This document shows, in pieces, positions 22,397 through 30,841 of a stretch of 64,000 nucleotides of DNA (the stretch's first letter is position 1; each line of letters opens with the position of its first letter). A program made the position numbers and the translations under genes. Below the pieces are notes generated by a model that saw only the letters and a program-made list of their open reading frames with translations, searched no databases and was not told where the DNA came from. Source of the DNA: Pseudomonas nicosulfuronedens (GTDB lineage: Bacteria; Pseudomonadota; Gammaproteobacteria; Pseudomonadales; Pseudomonadaceae); NCBI RefSeq assembly GCF_005877905.1, contig NZ_SWDV01000032.1:25833-89832 (forward strand), given 5' to 3'.

Positions 22397-23446
22397 ATGT
22401 CGAAGTCCTTGAAAGCATCGGGGCTCAAACTCGCAGCGCTGACTCTGGGCGTGGCTTTCGCGGCCCAGTCCATGGCCGCCACCGACCTGACCGTGGTGTC
22501 CTTCGGCGGCGCCAACAAGAACGCCCAGGTGAAGGCGTTCTACGGCCCCTACGAGAAGAGCACCGGCAACAAGATCGTTGCCGGCGAGTACAACGGCGAG
22601 ATGGCCAAGGTGAAGGCCATGGTCGACACCAACAGCGTCTCCTGGGACCTGGTGGAAGTCGAATCGCCGGAACTGGCCCGTGGCTGTGACGAAGGCCTGT
22701 TCGAAGAGATCGACCCGGCCATCCTTGGCAAGGCCGAAGACTATGTGCCGGGCGCCGTGAGCAACTGCGGCGTGGGCTTCTTCGTGTGGTCCACCGTGCT
22801 GGCCTACAACGCCGACAAGCTAAAGACCGCGCCGACCAGCTGGGCCGATTTCTGGGACACCCAGAAATTCCCGGGCAAGCGCGGCCTACGCAAGGGCGCC
22901 AAGTACACCCTGGAATTCGCCCTGATGGCCGACGGCGTTGCGCCCAAGGACGTCTACAAGGTGCTGGCGACCAAAGAAGGCCAGGACCGCGCCTTCAAGA
23001 AGCTCGACCAGATCAAGCCGAACATCCAGTGGTGGGAAGCTGGCGCCCAGCCGCCGCAATACCTCGCCTCCGGTGACGTGGTCATGAGCTCCGCCTACAA
23101 CGGCCGCATCGCCGCCGTGCAGAAAGAGAGCAACCTGAAGATCGTCTGGAACGGCGGTATCTACGACTTCGACGCCTGGGCCATCCCGAAAGGCGCCAAG
23201 AAGAAGGACGAGAGCCTGAAGTTCATCGCCTTCTCGGTCCAGCCCGAGCAGCAGAAGACCTACTCCGAGAACATCGCCTACGGCCCGGTCAACAAGAACG
23301 CCGTACCGCTGCTGAGCAAGGACCTGCTGAAGGACATGCCGACCACCCCGGAAAACATGCAGGGCCAGGTGGGCATGGACGTGACCTTCTGGGCTGACTA
23401 TGGCGAGCAGCTGGAACAGCGCTTCAACGCCTGGGCTGCCAAGTAA
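22397..23446 (+). CDS. agtB: Periplasmic substrate-binding protein of the importer (AgtB-like)
   Basis: A 349-residue periplasmic binding protein with signal peptide (LAALTLGVAFAAQSMA) and mature start TDLTVVSFGGANKNAQ. It is a close paralogue of the protein at 20001-21038. The ATG at 22397 follows a GGAG ribosome-binding site; the in-frame GTG at 22382 overlaps that site and is rejected. Placed between the ATPase and permease genes, it is the expected dedicated binding protein of this importer. Confidence 0.9.
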   Translation: MSKSLKASGLKLAALTLGVAFAAQSMAATDLTVVSFGGANKNAQVKAFYGPYEKSTGNKIVAGEYNGEMAKVKAMVDTNSVSWDLVEVESPELARGCDEGLFEEIDPAILGKAEDYVPGAVSNCGVGFFVWSTVLAYNADKLKTAPTSWADFWDTQKFPGKRGLRKGAKYTLEFALMADGVAPKDVYKVLATKEGQDRAFKKLDQIKPNIQWWEAGAQPPQYLASGDVVMSSAYNGRIAAVQKESNLKIVWNGGIYDFDAWAIPKGAKKKDESLKFIAFSVQPEQQKTYSENIAYGPVNKNAVPLLSKDLLKDMPTTPENMQGQVGMDVTFWADYGEQLEQRFNAWAAK

Positions 23447-23576
23447 GCAGCCGTCCCTTGCCGTCGCGGCTACCCGAGCCGCGGCGGACCGGAACCGCCG
23501 CTCCCCCCTCGCGGCGGCTCCTCCTGACACCACACCTTGGCCGCTCCTAAGGCGGCCTGTTTTACCGGAGTTCGCT

Positions 23577-24824
23577 ATGGCCACCGCTGTGTCTCTGAAC
23601 GAGGTCGCCGGCCCCACCCTCAAGCAGCGCCTGGCGCGCGCGGAGCGGATGAACCGTCTGAAGTCCCAGGCGCTGGTGCTGCCCCTGCTGGTCTTCCTGC
23701 TGCTGACCTTCCTGGTGCCCATCGCGGCGCTGCTCTACAAGAGCGTGAACAACCCCGAAGTCGTCGGCGCCATGCCGTTGACCGTCAACGCCATTTCCGC
23801 CTGGGACGGCAAGTCGCTGCCCTCGGACGAGGTGTACAAGGCGCTGAGCGAAGACCTGGTCGCTGCGCGCAAGAACCAGACCATCGGTGACCTGTCCAAG
23901 CGCCTGAACATGGAGCTGGCCGGCTACCGCAGCCTGCTGTCCAAGACCGCCCGCGCGCTGCCGTTCAAGGAGCAGCCGGCGTCGTACAAGGACGCCATGG
24001 AAGCCCTCGACGAGCGCTGGGGTGACCCGGCCTACTGGCAGGCGATCCGTCGCAACGCCAGCTCCGTCACTCCCTATTACCTGCTGGCGGCGCTGGATCA
24101 CCGCATCGATGACCTGGGCGAGATCGCCCGCGCCACGCCCGACCAGTCGATCTACCTGGACATCTTCGCCCGCACCTTCTGGATGGGCGCGGTGATCACC
24201 CTGATCTGCCTCGCGCTGGCCTACCCGCTGGCCTACCTGCTGGCGATCCTGCCGACCCGCAAGTCCAACCTGCTGATGATCATGGTGCTGCTGCCGTTCT
24301 GGACCTCGATCCTGGTGCGTGTCGCCGCGTGGATCGTGCTGTTGCAGTCGGGCGGCCTGATCAACGGCGCGCTGCTGAAGATGGGCCTGATCGACCAGCC
24401 GCTGCAGTTGGTGTTCAACCGCACCGGCGTGTACATCTCCATGGTCCACATCATGCTGCCGTTCATGATCCTGCCGATCTACAGCGTGATGAAGGGCATT
24501 TCCCCCAGCTACATGCGCGCCGCGATTTCGCTGGGCTGCCACCCGTTCGCCAGCTTCTGGAAGGTCTACTTCCCGCAGACCGTGGCCGGTGTCGGCGCCG
24601 GTTGCCTGCTGGTGTTCATCCTGTCGATCGGCTACTACATCACCCCGGCGCTGCTGGGCAGCCCGAACGACCAGATGGTCAGCTACTTCGTCGCCTTCTA
24701 CACCAACACCACCATCAACTGGGGCATGGCCACGGCCCTGGGCGGCCTGCTGCTGTTCGCCACCCTGGTGCTCTACGTGATCTATGGCTGGCTGGTGGGC
24801 GCGAGCCGCCTGCGCCTGGGCTGA
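23577..24824 (+). CDS. agtC: ABC transporter permease (AgtC/PotB-like)
   Basis: A 415-residue inner-membrane permease. An N-terminal membrane segment (LPLLVFLLLTFLVPIAALLY) is followed by an unusually long soluble insertion (about residues 65-190) before the five-helix BPD_transp_1 core. The EAA-type coupling region appears as RAAISLGCHPFASFWKVYFP. The extended periplasmic loop is longer than in E. coli PotB (275 aa) but common in this subfamily. The start is the ATG at 23577 after a GGAG ribosome-binding site. Pairs with the next permease, spaced by 16 bases. Confidence 0.88.
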   Translation: MATAVSLNEVAGPTLKQRLARAERMNRLKSQALVLPLLVFLLLTFLVPIAALLYKSVNNPEVVGAMPLTVNAISAWDGKSLPSDEVYKALSEDLVAARKNQTIGDLSKRLNMELAGYRSLLSKTARALPFKEQPASYKDAMEALDERWGDPAYWQAIRRNASSVTPYYLLAALDHRIDDLGEIARATPDQSIYLDIFARTFWMGAVITLICLALAYPLAYLLAILPTRKSNLLMIMVLLPFWTSILVRVAAWIVLLQSGGLINGALLKMGLIDQPLQLVFNRTGVYISMVHIMLPFMILPIYSVMKGISPSYMRAAISLGCHPFASFWKVYFPQTVAGVGAGCLLVFILSIGYYITPALLGSPNDQMVSYFVAFYTNTTINWGMATALGGLLLFATLVLYVIYGWLVGASRLRLG

Positions 24825-24840
24825 TGAGGAGAACAAGAAG

Positions 24841-25668
24841 ATGCTGAGCCCCTACATGTCCCCGGTCGAGCGCGTGTGGTTCTACACCCTGCGCATCCTC
24901 TGCGGCCTGATCCTGCTGTTCCTGGTGCTGCCGGTACTGGTCATCGTGCCGCTGTCGTTCAACTCCGGCACCTTCCTGGTCTACCCGCTGCAGGGTTTCT
25001 CCCTGCGCTGGTACGCCGACTTCTTCAACTCTGCCGAGTGGATGCGAGCGCTGACCAACAGCATCATCGTTGCCCCGGCGGCTACCGTGCTGGCGATGGT
25101 CTTCGGCACCCTGGCGTCGATCGGCCTGACCCGCGGCGATTTTCGCGGCAAGGCGCTGATCATGAGCCTGGTGATTTCGCCGATGGTCGTGCCGGTGGTG
25201 ATCATCGGCGTGGCCAGCTACCTGTTCTTCGCGCCGCTGGGCCTGGGCAACAGCTACATCTCGCTGATCATCGTCCACGCGGTGCTGGGTGTGCCGTTCG
25301 TCATCATCACCGTGTCGGCAACCCTGCAGGGCTTCAACTACAACCTGGTGCGCGCCGCCGCCAGCCTGGGTGCGCCGCCGGTGCTGACCTTCTTCAAGGT
25401 CACCCTGCCGTTGATCGCTCCCGGTGTGATTTCCGGTGCGCTGTTCGCCTTCGCCACCTCGTTCGACGAAGTGGTAGTGACCCTGTTCCTCGCCGGCCCC
25501 GAGCAGGCCACCCTGCCGCGCCAGATGTTCAGCGGCATCCGCGAGAACCTCAGCCCCACCATCGCCGCTGCGGCGACCCTGCTGATCGGCTTCTCCGTCC
25601 TGCTCCTGCTGACCCTCGAGTGGCTGCGCGGCCGCAGCGAGAAACTGCGCACCGCACCGACTTCCTGA
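24841..25668 (+). CDS. agtD: ABC transporter permease (AgtD/PotC-like)
   Basis: A 275-residue permease with six predicted helices; the first is LRILCGLILLFLVLPVLVIV. The EAA coupling loop is visible as RAAASLGAPPVLTFFKVTLP. Length matches PotC-type permeases. The ATG at 24841 follows GAGGAGAA and closes the four-gene importer. The next 208 bases up to rpe are non-coding. Confidence 0.9.
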   Translation: MLSPYMSPVERVWFYTLRILCGLILLFLVLPVLVIVPLSFNSGTFLVYPLQGFSLRWYADFFNSAEWMRALTNSIIVAPAATVLAMVFGTLASIGLTRGDFRGKALIMSLVISPMVVPVVIIGVASYLFFAPLGLGNSYISLIIVHAVLGVPFVIITVSATLQGFNYNLVRAAASLGAPPVLTFFKVTLPLIAPGVISGALFAFATSFDEVVVTLFLAGPEQATLPRQMFSGIRENLSPTIAAAATLLIGFSVLLLLTLEWLRGRSEKLRTAPTS

Positions 25669-25876
25669 TTCACAGTGTTTCGCGGACGGTTCCGTCGTCG
25701 TGCTCACCCACGGCGGCGGGATCGATCCGCGATCTTTTTCCTGCGTTCTCGCATTTCCCGCCTCGTTCGTGAACTTTCCGCCTCGACTATCGGCACGGTC
25801 ATCGCAGAGATGCCCTTCGGCCTACGTGAGCGGCTACAATGCGCGCCATCCGTGATTTCGCCCATAGAGGTGCGCC

Positions 25877-26551
25877 ATGCAACCCTACGCCATCGCTCCG
25901 TCGATCCTGTCCGCCGACTTCGCCCGCCTGGGTGAGGACGTCGACAAGGTGCTCGCCGCCGGCGCCGACATCGTTCACTTCGACGTGATGGACAACCACT
26001 ACGTGCCGAACCTGACCATCGGCCCGATGGTCTGTACGGCCCTGCGCAAGTACGGCGTCACCGCGCCCATCGATGTGCACCTGATGGTTTCCCCGGTGGA
26101 CCGCATCATCGGTGACTTCATCGAGGCTGGCGCCACCTACATCACCTTCCACCCCGAAGCCACCCAGCACATCGACCGTTCCCTGCAACTGATCAAGGAC
26201 GGCGGCTGCAAAGCAGGCCTGGTGTTCAACCCGGCCACCTCGCTGGACGCGCTGAAGTATGTGATGGACAAGATCGACATGGTCCTGCTGATGAGCGTGA
26301 ACCCCGGCTTCGGTGGGCAGAAGTTCATCCCCGGCACCCTCGACAAGCTGCGCGAAGCCCGGGCGCTGATCGATGCCTCCGGCCGTGACATCCGCCTGGA
26401 GATCGACGGCGGCGTGAACGTGAAGAATATCCGCGAGATCGCCGAAGCAGGCGCCGACACCTTCGTCGCCGGTTCCGCCATCTTCAATGCACCGGACTAC
26501 GCCGAGGTCATCCGCGCCATGCACGCTGAGCTGGCGCAGGCGCGCAAGTGA
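25877..26551 (+). CDS. rpe: Ribulose-phosphate 3-epimerase
   Basis: Rpe (224 residues) interconverts ribulose-5-phosphate and xylulose-5-phosphate in the pentose phosphate pathway. The TIM-barrel motifs are clear: [51 protein letters not shown] and LEIDGGVN. It ends in an overlap with gph, a common Pseudomonas rpe-gph arrangement leading to trpE. Confidence 0.97.
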   Translation: MQPYAIAPSILSADFARLGEDVDKVLAAGADIVHFDVMDNHYVPNLTIGPMVCTALRKYGVTAPIDVHLMVSPVDRIIGDFIEAGATYITFHPEATQHIDRSLQLIKDGGCKAGLVFNPATSLDALKYVMDKIDMVLLMSVNPGFGGQKFIPGTLDKLREARALIDASGRDIRLEIDGGVNVKNIREIAEAGADTFVAGSAIFNAPDYAEVIRAMHAELAQARK

Positions 26552-27369
26552 TGAGCGCTGCACAACTGCCGTTCGCCGGTCTGCCGCGTCTGGTGATGTT
26601 CGACCTGGACGGCACCCTGGTGGACTCGGTCCCCGACCTCGCCGCCGCGGTGGACCAGATGCTGCTGGCGCTCGGGCGCCAGCCGGCCGGCCTGGACGCC
26701 GTGCGTCACTGGGTCGGCAACGGTGCGCGCGTGCTGGTGCGCCGTGCCCTGGCCAATGACATCGAGCACGATGGCGTCAGCGAGGAAGACACCGAGCGCG
26801 CCCTCGAGCTGTTCATGGATGCCTACGCCGACAGCCACGCGCTGACCGTGGTCTATCCCGGCGTGATCGAGACGCTGAAGTGGCTGAAGAAGCGCGGCGT
26901 CGAGCTGGCGCTGATCACCAACAAGCCCGAGCGCTTCGTCGGCCCGCTGCTCGACGAGATGAAGCTGGGCAAGTTCTTCCGCTGGATCATCGGCGGCGAC
27001 ACCCTGCCACAGCAGAAGCCCGACCCGGCCGCGCTGCTGTTCGTGATGAAGATGGCCGGTGTGTCGGCAGAACAGGCACTGTTCGTCGGTGACTCGCGCA
27101 ATGACATCCTCGCGGCCAAGGCCGCCGGCGTGCGCAGCGTGGGTCTGAGCTACGGCTACAACCACGGCCGCCCCATCGCCGAGGAAACCCCGACGCTGGT
27201 GCTCGATGACCTGCGCCATCTGCTGCCTTGCTTCGACTCGGGCAAAGCGATAGTGTTGCCCGACTCCGCCTCAACTCCCGCTCAGCGAGACAGCACCGTG
27301 GAAACGGCTCCCCACACACTTTGGATGAAGGTCATCAAGGCCCTGGCCCGCTGGCGCTGGCGCGCCTGA
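26551..27369 (+). CDS. gph: Phosphoglycolate phosphatase
   Basis: Gph (272 residues) is a HAD-family phosphatase removing 2-phosphoglycolate. Motif I MFDLDGTLVDSVPDL, the region LALITNKPERF and the C-terminal VGDSRNDILAAKAAGV are intact. The ATG at 26551 shares its first base with the rpe stop codon; an in-frame GTG just before it is an alternative. The last roughly 40 residues lie beyond the usual HAD fold. Its final 14 codons, from the internal ATG at 27325, are in frame with the putative trpE leader peptide, so the gph tail doubles as leader-coding sequence. Confidence 0.94.
   Translation: MSAAQLPFAGLPRLVMFDLDGTLVDSVPDLAAAVDQMLLALGRQPAGLDAVRHWVGNGARVLVRRALANDIEHDGVSEEDTERALELFMDAYADSHALTVVYPGVIETLKWLKKRGVELALITNKPERFVGPLLDEMKLGKFFRWIIGGDTLPQQKPDPAALLFVMKMAGVSAEQALFVGDSRNDILAAKAAGVRSVGLSYGYNHGRPIAEETPTLVLDDLRHLLPCFDSGKAIVLPDSASTPAQRDSTVETAPHTLWMKVIKALARWRWRA
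27325..27369 (+). CDS. Putative trpE leader peptide nested in frame at the 3' end of gph
   Basis: The reading MKVIKALARWRWRA starts at an internal ATG of gph and ends at the gph stop, 72 bases before trpE. Two Trp codons within three, flanked by Arg codons, are typical of a Trp-sensing attenuator. The same C-terminal ARWRWRA recurs in the leader before trpG at 45160-45228, with TGGCGCTGGCGCGCCTGA identical between them. Whether this short frame is translated from its own start, independently of gph, is inference. Confidence 0.6.
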   Translation: MKVIKALARWRWRA

Positions 27370-27441
27370 CATCCTTTGGCCGGTACGCCCGGCGCGTGTG
27401 TGCAACCAAGTCCGTTACCTCCTCATTCCACGAGGCTGATC
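27370..27441 (+). promoter_or_regulatory. trpE leader / attenuator segment
   Basis: Between the Trp-rich leader stop and trpE is a GC-rich hairpin, GCCGG-TACGC-CCGGC (about 27379-27393), without a strong following T-run. It could be one arm of an attenuator. trpE itself is preceded by GAGG eight bases upstream of its ATG. Attenuation of trpE and trpGDC is reported in P. putida as I recall; here it is inferred. Confidence 0.45.
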
Positions 27442-28935
27442 ATGACCCGCGAAGAATTCCAGCGCCTGGCCGCCGAAGGCTACAACCGCATTCCGCTGAC
27501 CTGCGAAACCCTTGCCGACTTCGACACCCCGCTGTCGATCTACCTGAAGCTGGCCGACGGCCCCAACACCTACCTGCTCGAATCCGTGCAGGGAGGCGAG
27601 AAGTGGGGCCGCTACTCCATCATCGGCCTGCCCAGCCGTACCGTGCTGCGTGTGTACGGTCACCAGGCGAGCATCAAGGTCGACGGCGTCGAGACCGAGA
27701 GCTTCGAATGCGCCGACCCGCTGGCCTTCGTCGAGGAGTTCAAGGAGCGCTACCGCGTGCCGACCATTGCCGGTCTGCCGCGCTTCAATGGTGGTCTGGT
27801 GGGCTACTTCGGCTACGACTGCGTGCGCTACGTCGAGCAGCGCCTGGCGCAGTGCCCGAACCCGGACCCGCTGAACAATCCTGACATCCTGCTGATGGTC
27901 TCCGACGCGGTGGTTGTCTTCGACAACCTCGCCGGCAAGATGCACGCGATCGTCCTCGCCGACCCGGCGCAGGCCAACGCCTATGACCAGGGGCTTGCCC
28001 AGCTGGAGGAGCTGCTGGAGCGCCTGCGCCAGCCGATTACCCCGCGCCGCGGTCTGGACTTCAGCGCCGTGAATGCCCCGGAGCCGCAGTTCCGCGCCAG
28101 CTTCACCCGCGAGGACTACGAGCGCGCCGTTGGCACCATCAAGGAATACATCCTGGCCGGCGACTGCATGCAGGTCGTGCCGTCGCAGCGCATGTCCATC
28201 GACTTCACCGCGGCGCCGATCGACCTGTACCGCGCGCTGCGCTGCTTCAACCCGACGCCCTACATGTACTTCTTCAACTTCGGCGACTTCCATGTTGTCG
28301 GCAGCTCGCCGGAAGTGCTGGTACGGGTCGAGGACGGCGAAGTTACCGTGCGCCCCATCGCCGGCACCCGCCCGCGTGGCGCGACCGAGGAGGCCGACCG
28401 TGCGCTGGAGGAAGACCTGCTCTCTGACGCCAAGGAAATCGCCGAGCACCTGATGCTCATCGATCTGGGCCGAAACGACGTCGGCCGTGTGTCGCAGACT
28501 GGCAGCGTAAAGGTCACCGAGCAGATGGTGATCGAGCGCTACTCCAACGTGATGCACATCGTCTCCAACGTGAACGGCCAACTGAACGAGAAGCTCAGCG
28601 CGATGGACGCCCTGCGCGCGATCCTGCCGGCGGGCACCTTGTCCGGCGCGCCGAAGATTCGCGCGATGGAAATCATCGACGAGCTGGAGCCGGTCAAACG
28701 TGGCGTCTACGGCGGTGCCGTGGGTTACCTCGCGTGGAACGGCAACATGGACACCGCCATCGCCATCCGCACCGCGGTGATCAAGAATGGCGAGCTCCAC
28801 GTCCAGGCCGGCGGCGGCATCGTCGCTGACTCGGTGCCGGCGGCGGAGTGGGAAGAGACCATCAACAAGCGCCGCGCCATGTTCCGCGCCGTGGCGCTGG
28901 CCGAGCACACCGCCAAGGTGCATGGTCGCGATTGA
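27442..28935 (+). CDS. trpE: Anthranilate synthase component I
   Basis: TrpE (497 residues) makes anthranilate from chorismate and amino groups supplied by TrpG. The N-terminal tryptophan-feedback motif is present in NTYLLESVQ, and the chorismate-binding half carries [35 protein letters not shown] and AGGGIVADS. The ATG at 27442 ([19 protein letters not shown]) is the family start. Its partner trpG lies about 16 kb away, past the tailocin cluster. A strong terminator follows. Confidence 0.97.
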   Translation: MTREEFQRLAAEGYNRIPLTCETLADFDTPLSIYLKLADGPNTYLLESVQGGEKWGRYSIIGLPSRTVLRVYGHQASIKVDGVETESFECADPLAFVEEFKERYRVPTIAGLPRFNGGLVGYFGYDCVRYVEQRLAQCPNPDPLNNPDILLMVSDAVVVFDNLAGKMHAIVLADPAQANAYDQGLAQLEELLERLRQPITPRRGLDFSAVNAPEPQFRASFTREDYERAVGTIKEYILAGDCMQVVPSQRMSIDFTAAPIDLYRALRCFNPTPYMYFFNFGDFHVVGSSPEVLVRVEDGEVTVRPIAGTRPRGATEEADRALEEDLLSDAKEIAEHLMLIDLGRNDVGRVSQTGSVKVTEQMVIERYSNVMHIVSNVNGQLNEKLSAMDALRAILPAGTLSGAPKIRAMEIIDELEPVKRGVYGGAVGYLAWNGNMDTAIAIRTAVIKNGELHVQAGGGIVADSVPAAEWEETINKRRAMFRAVALAEHTAKVHGRD

Positions 28936-28950
28936 GTTGCCGGTTGACTG

Positions 28951-28984
28951 AAAAAGCCCCGTACAAACGGGGCTTTTTCTTTTC
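28951..28984 (+). terminator. Intrinsic terminator after trpE
   Basis: AAAAAGCCCCGT-acaa-ACGGGGCTTTTT is a symmetric stem with A- and T-tracts on either side, followed by CTTTT. It should stop trpE transcription and is potentially bidirectional. Confidence 0.92.
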
Positions 28985-29232
28985 ATAGGGACCGCGCGCC
29001 TGACCGCATAGCCCGGCGATGCAGTACCGGGTGAAGTCACCGCATCAGCTGGCATAATCGCTGTGGGGGGCGGCGAGCTCTCGCACAGACTATCCAATGG
29101 CGCAGCTCTTCGTAGGAGCGAGCTTGCTCGCGAACAGAGCCTTCCGGCCGCTCCGTCGCTGGGAGGGTTCGCGAGCAATAACGATGGCGTCCCCCTCGCT
29201 CCTACAGCACATGATGTATTGCACGCTGGGAC
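28985..29232. other. Intergenic region between trpE and prtN with a REP pair
   Basis: About 250 bases without a gene, bounded by the trpE terminator and the prtN stop codon. The only structure I see is the REP-like inverted pair at 29112-29213. Confidence 0.55.
29112..29213. repeat. REP doublet (REPIN-like), second copy interrupted
   Basis: GTAGGAGCGAGCTTGCTCGC at 29112 begins a Pseudomonas-type extragenic palindrome, with GTTCGCGAGCA and CTCGCTCCTAC as its inverted mate about 50 bases later. In the mate, about 17 bases (starting ATAACGATGG) sit between the two arms where the intact copy has only AG. A clean version of the same pair occurs at 47871-47942. Confidence 0.8.
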
Positions 29233-29559
29233 TTAACCTGCCTGCCGCGCCTCTACTACCTGCAGATTCGCCTTGCGCCGGGCGAGGGCGGCGTCCGCCT
29301 GCTGCGAGCGCTCCTCCACATAGGCCGCCAGGTGATCCACGGCGACGTACTGCATTGCCTTGTGGCTGTCGTCCAGCGTGGTCACTGGCAGGGCGATGCG
29401 CCCGCAGGACAGCGCCTTGCTGAAGTTTTCCCGGTTCAGGTTGCGGAACCAGCGCTCGCGCACTTGCTCCAGCGGCACCAGGACATCTCCGAAAATCTGG
29501 TAGACCAGGCTCACGGTTTCCGGGCGTGGGGCGTGGCGGACTTCTACGGTCGACTGCAT
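29233..29559 (-). CDS. prtN: Pyocin activator protein PrtN
   Basis: A 108-residue PrtN-family transcriptional activator of pyocin late genes. The family-typical stretch runs from [17 protein letters not shown] through the conserved [20 protein letters not shown] and [10 protein letters not shown]. PrtN binds tandem P-box repeats upstream of pyocin operons. The ATG at 29559 follows an AGGAGAG ribosome-binding site; the longer reading to 29625 crosses the promoter and is rejected. A good promoter with an overlapping operator-like palindrome lies just upstream, consistent with repression by the PrtR-type protein encoded next to it. Confidence 0.88.
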   Translation of the reverse strand: MQSTVEVRHAPRPETVSLVYQIFGDVLVPLEQVRERWFRNLNRENFSKALSCGRIALPVTTLDDSHKAMQYVAVDHLAAYVEERSQQADAALARRKANLQVVEARQAG

Positions 29560-29578
29560 GGGGCTCTCCTGTTCCGGC

Positions 29579-29625
29579 GGTTGTAGCGACAATAGAAATA
29601 TAGCAAAGGTTGTATTTCTATTCAA
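29579..29625 (-). promoter_or_regulatory. prtN promoter with PrtR-type operator
   Basis: On the minus strand a -35 TTGAAT (29620-29625) and a -10 TATATT (29597-29602) are separated by 17 bases. The spacer and flanks form a palindrome, ATAGAAATA ... TATTTCTAT, and contain ATAGCAAAGGTTGTA. GGTTGTAGCG also occurs at 29579. Both motifs recur upstream of prtR, so they are the best candidates for PrtR binding. Confidence 0.7.
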
Positions 29626-29637
29626 TCACCCCCCATG

Positions 29638-29666
29638 AAAAAGCCCCGCCGAGGCGGGGCTTTTTC
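29638..29666 (-). terminator. Intrinsic terminator downstream of prtR
   Basis: AAAAAGCCCCGCC-ga-GGCGGGGCTTTTT is a strong symmetric hairpin between prtR and prtN, both on the minus strand. It separates prtR transcription from prtN. Confidence 0.92.
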
Positions 29667-29678
29667 TGTGGCAGAAGC

Positions 29679-30449
29679 TCAGCGAACCAAGGTAGGTGCG
29701 CGGCGGTGGCGCACGGTGGACCACCAGAATACCCAGCCGATCATGCGGATCTGCCCGCTGTCGAACTGCTCCGCCGGGTACTCCTCGTCGGGGTACTCGT
29801 CGCGGTTGAAGCTGCGCAGACGGATGCCGCCGCCGGGCAGGCGATAGACGAACTTCACCCGCAGCATGCCCTCGTGTTCCAGGGCGTAGATCTCGCCGTC
29901 GGTGATGTGCGTGGTGGCTGTGTCGATGCCAATGGTGGAGCCATCCATGATCAGCGGCTCCATGCTGTTGCCGGTGAGCTGGGCGCAGATCGCCGTAGCC
30001 GGATCGACCCCCGCCGCGCGCAGCGTGGCGTACGAGAAACGCAGCTTGCGCCCCTCTATCTCGCGCACTGCAGTGCGCCCGGCGCCGGCCGCCAGTTCCA
30101 CTTCCTTGTACAGGCGTAGTTCCACTTCGTCCTCGTCCAGCGGTGTGTCGCTATCCCATGGGTGCAGCGGTTCCAGTCGCAGCGGGCTGCCGTCGGCGGG
30201 GCGCGGCGCGGGTGCGCTGGTGCCCGGTGCCGGCGTGCCTTCGCCGGTGGCCAGCCAGGTCGGCGAGACCCCCAGCGCGCTGGCGATCTCGATCAGCTTG
30301 CGCGTGCTCTGCGCCTTGCCCGAGGTCAGCTTGTGAATGGTGTTCTGCGAAACCCCGGCGGCTTCGGCCAGGGTTTCCTGCTTGAGGTTGCGCGAGGCCA
30401 TCGCCTGTTTCAGGCGGTCGGCCAGCGTCGATGAGGGCGTCTTGTCCAT
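29679..30449 (-). CDS. prtR: PrtR-like LexA/CI-type pyocin repressor
   Basis: A 256-residue repressor: an N-terminal XRE helix-turn-helix (about 8-65, LAEAAGVSQNTIHKLTSGKA), a Pro/Ala-rich linker (about 70-95) and a C-terminal S24 LexA-type peptidase. Catalytic Ser162 in LTGNSMEPLIMDG and Lys199 in LRVKFVYRLPG are present, with a candidate Ala-Gly cleavage site at about residue 121 (ELAAGAG). It should hold prtN and the ptrB operon silent until RecA-stimulated inactivation after DNA damage. An AGGAGG ribosome-binding site precedes the ATG. Identity as PrtR follows from domains plus the prtN neighbour. Confidence 0.92.
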   Translation of the reverse strand: MDKTPSSTLADRLKQAMASRNLKQETLAEAAGVSQNTIHKLTSGKAQSTRKLIEIASALGVSPTWLATGEGTPAPGTSAPAPRPADGSPLRLEPLHPWDSDTPLDEDEVELRLYKEVELAAGAGRTAVREIEGRKLRFSYATLRAAGVDPATAICAQLTGNSMEPLIMDGSTIGIDTATTHITDGEIYALEHEGMLRVKFVYRLPGGGIRLRSFNRDEYPDEEYPAEQFDSGQIRMIGWVFWWSTVRHRRAPTLVR

Positions 30450-30784
30450 GGCGGCACTCTACCTCCTGGGTTGTAGCGTGTAAATAGCTTTGGTGTTGAC
30501 TAAATATAGCTATGGTTGTAATCATAAAAGCCAGCAGCTACCGGAGAGACGAAAACCGGTTCGGCTGACGGGAAGCGAACGGCTTCCCCCTCACTGCGGC
30601 AGGGAAGCCGTGGGTTGCCTGCGCAGCAGGCTGGAGGACGCGGGTGGGCCAGGGAGGCGCCGCCTGCGTACCGGCAAGGGATGCCGTCCGATGAGTCGGT
30701 GTCCGCGACGAATAGATCGCGACTGACCACCCAGGCGGCCGAAGGCTCGGCGACCACGGAGGGTACGTCGCCAGGAGGACCTTC
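30450..30784. promoter_or_regulatory. prtR/ptrB divergent control region and long structured leader
   Basis: A 335-base gene-free stretch. 30468-30523 holds three operator-like repeats: GGGTTGTAGCG, ATAGCTTTGGTGTTG and ATAGCTATGGTTGTA. A rightward promoter, TTGACT (30496-30501), 17-base spacer, TAATCA (30519-30524), overlaps them. The following leader has GGGAAGC (30570-30576), CGGCTTCCC (30580-30588) and GGGAAGCCG (30602-30610); the middle arm can pair with either neighbour, so two exclusive hairpins are possible. It ends in a strong AGGAGGA ribosome-binding site before the mini-ORF at 30785. Confidence 0.6.
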
Positions 30785-30841
30785 ATGAATCAACCCCCGA
30801 AACACACGCGCACCGGTACTGCGGAGGTGTGCCATGGCTGA
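30785..30841 (+). CDS. 18-residue mini-ORF overlapping the ptrB start
   Basis: MNQPPKHTRTGTAEVCHG starts after a near-perfect AGGAGGA ribosome-binding site and stops inside the first codons of the ptrB-like gene (ATG at 30834). The arrangement suggests translational coupling or a leader peptide. No family is recognised and no codon bias can be judged at this length. Confidence 0.4.
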   Translation: MNQPPKHTRTGTAEVCHG

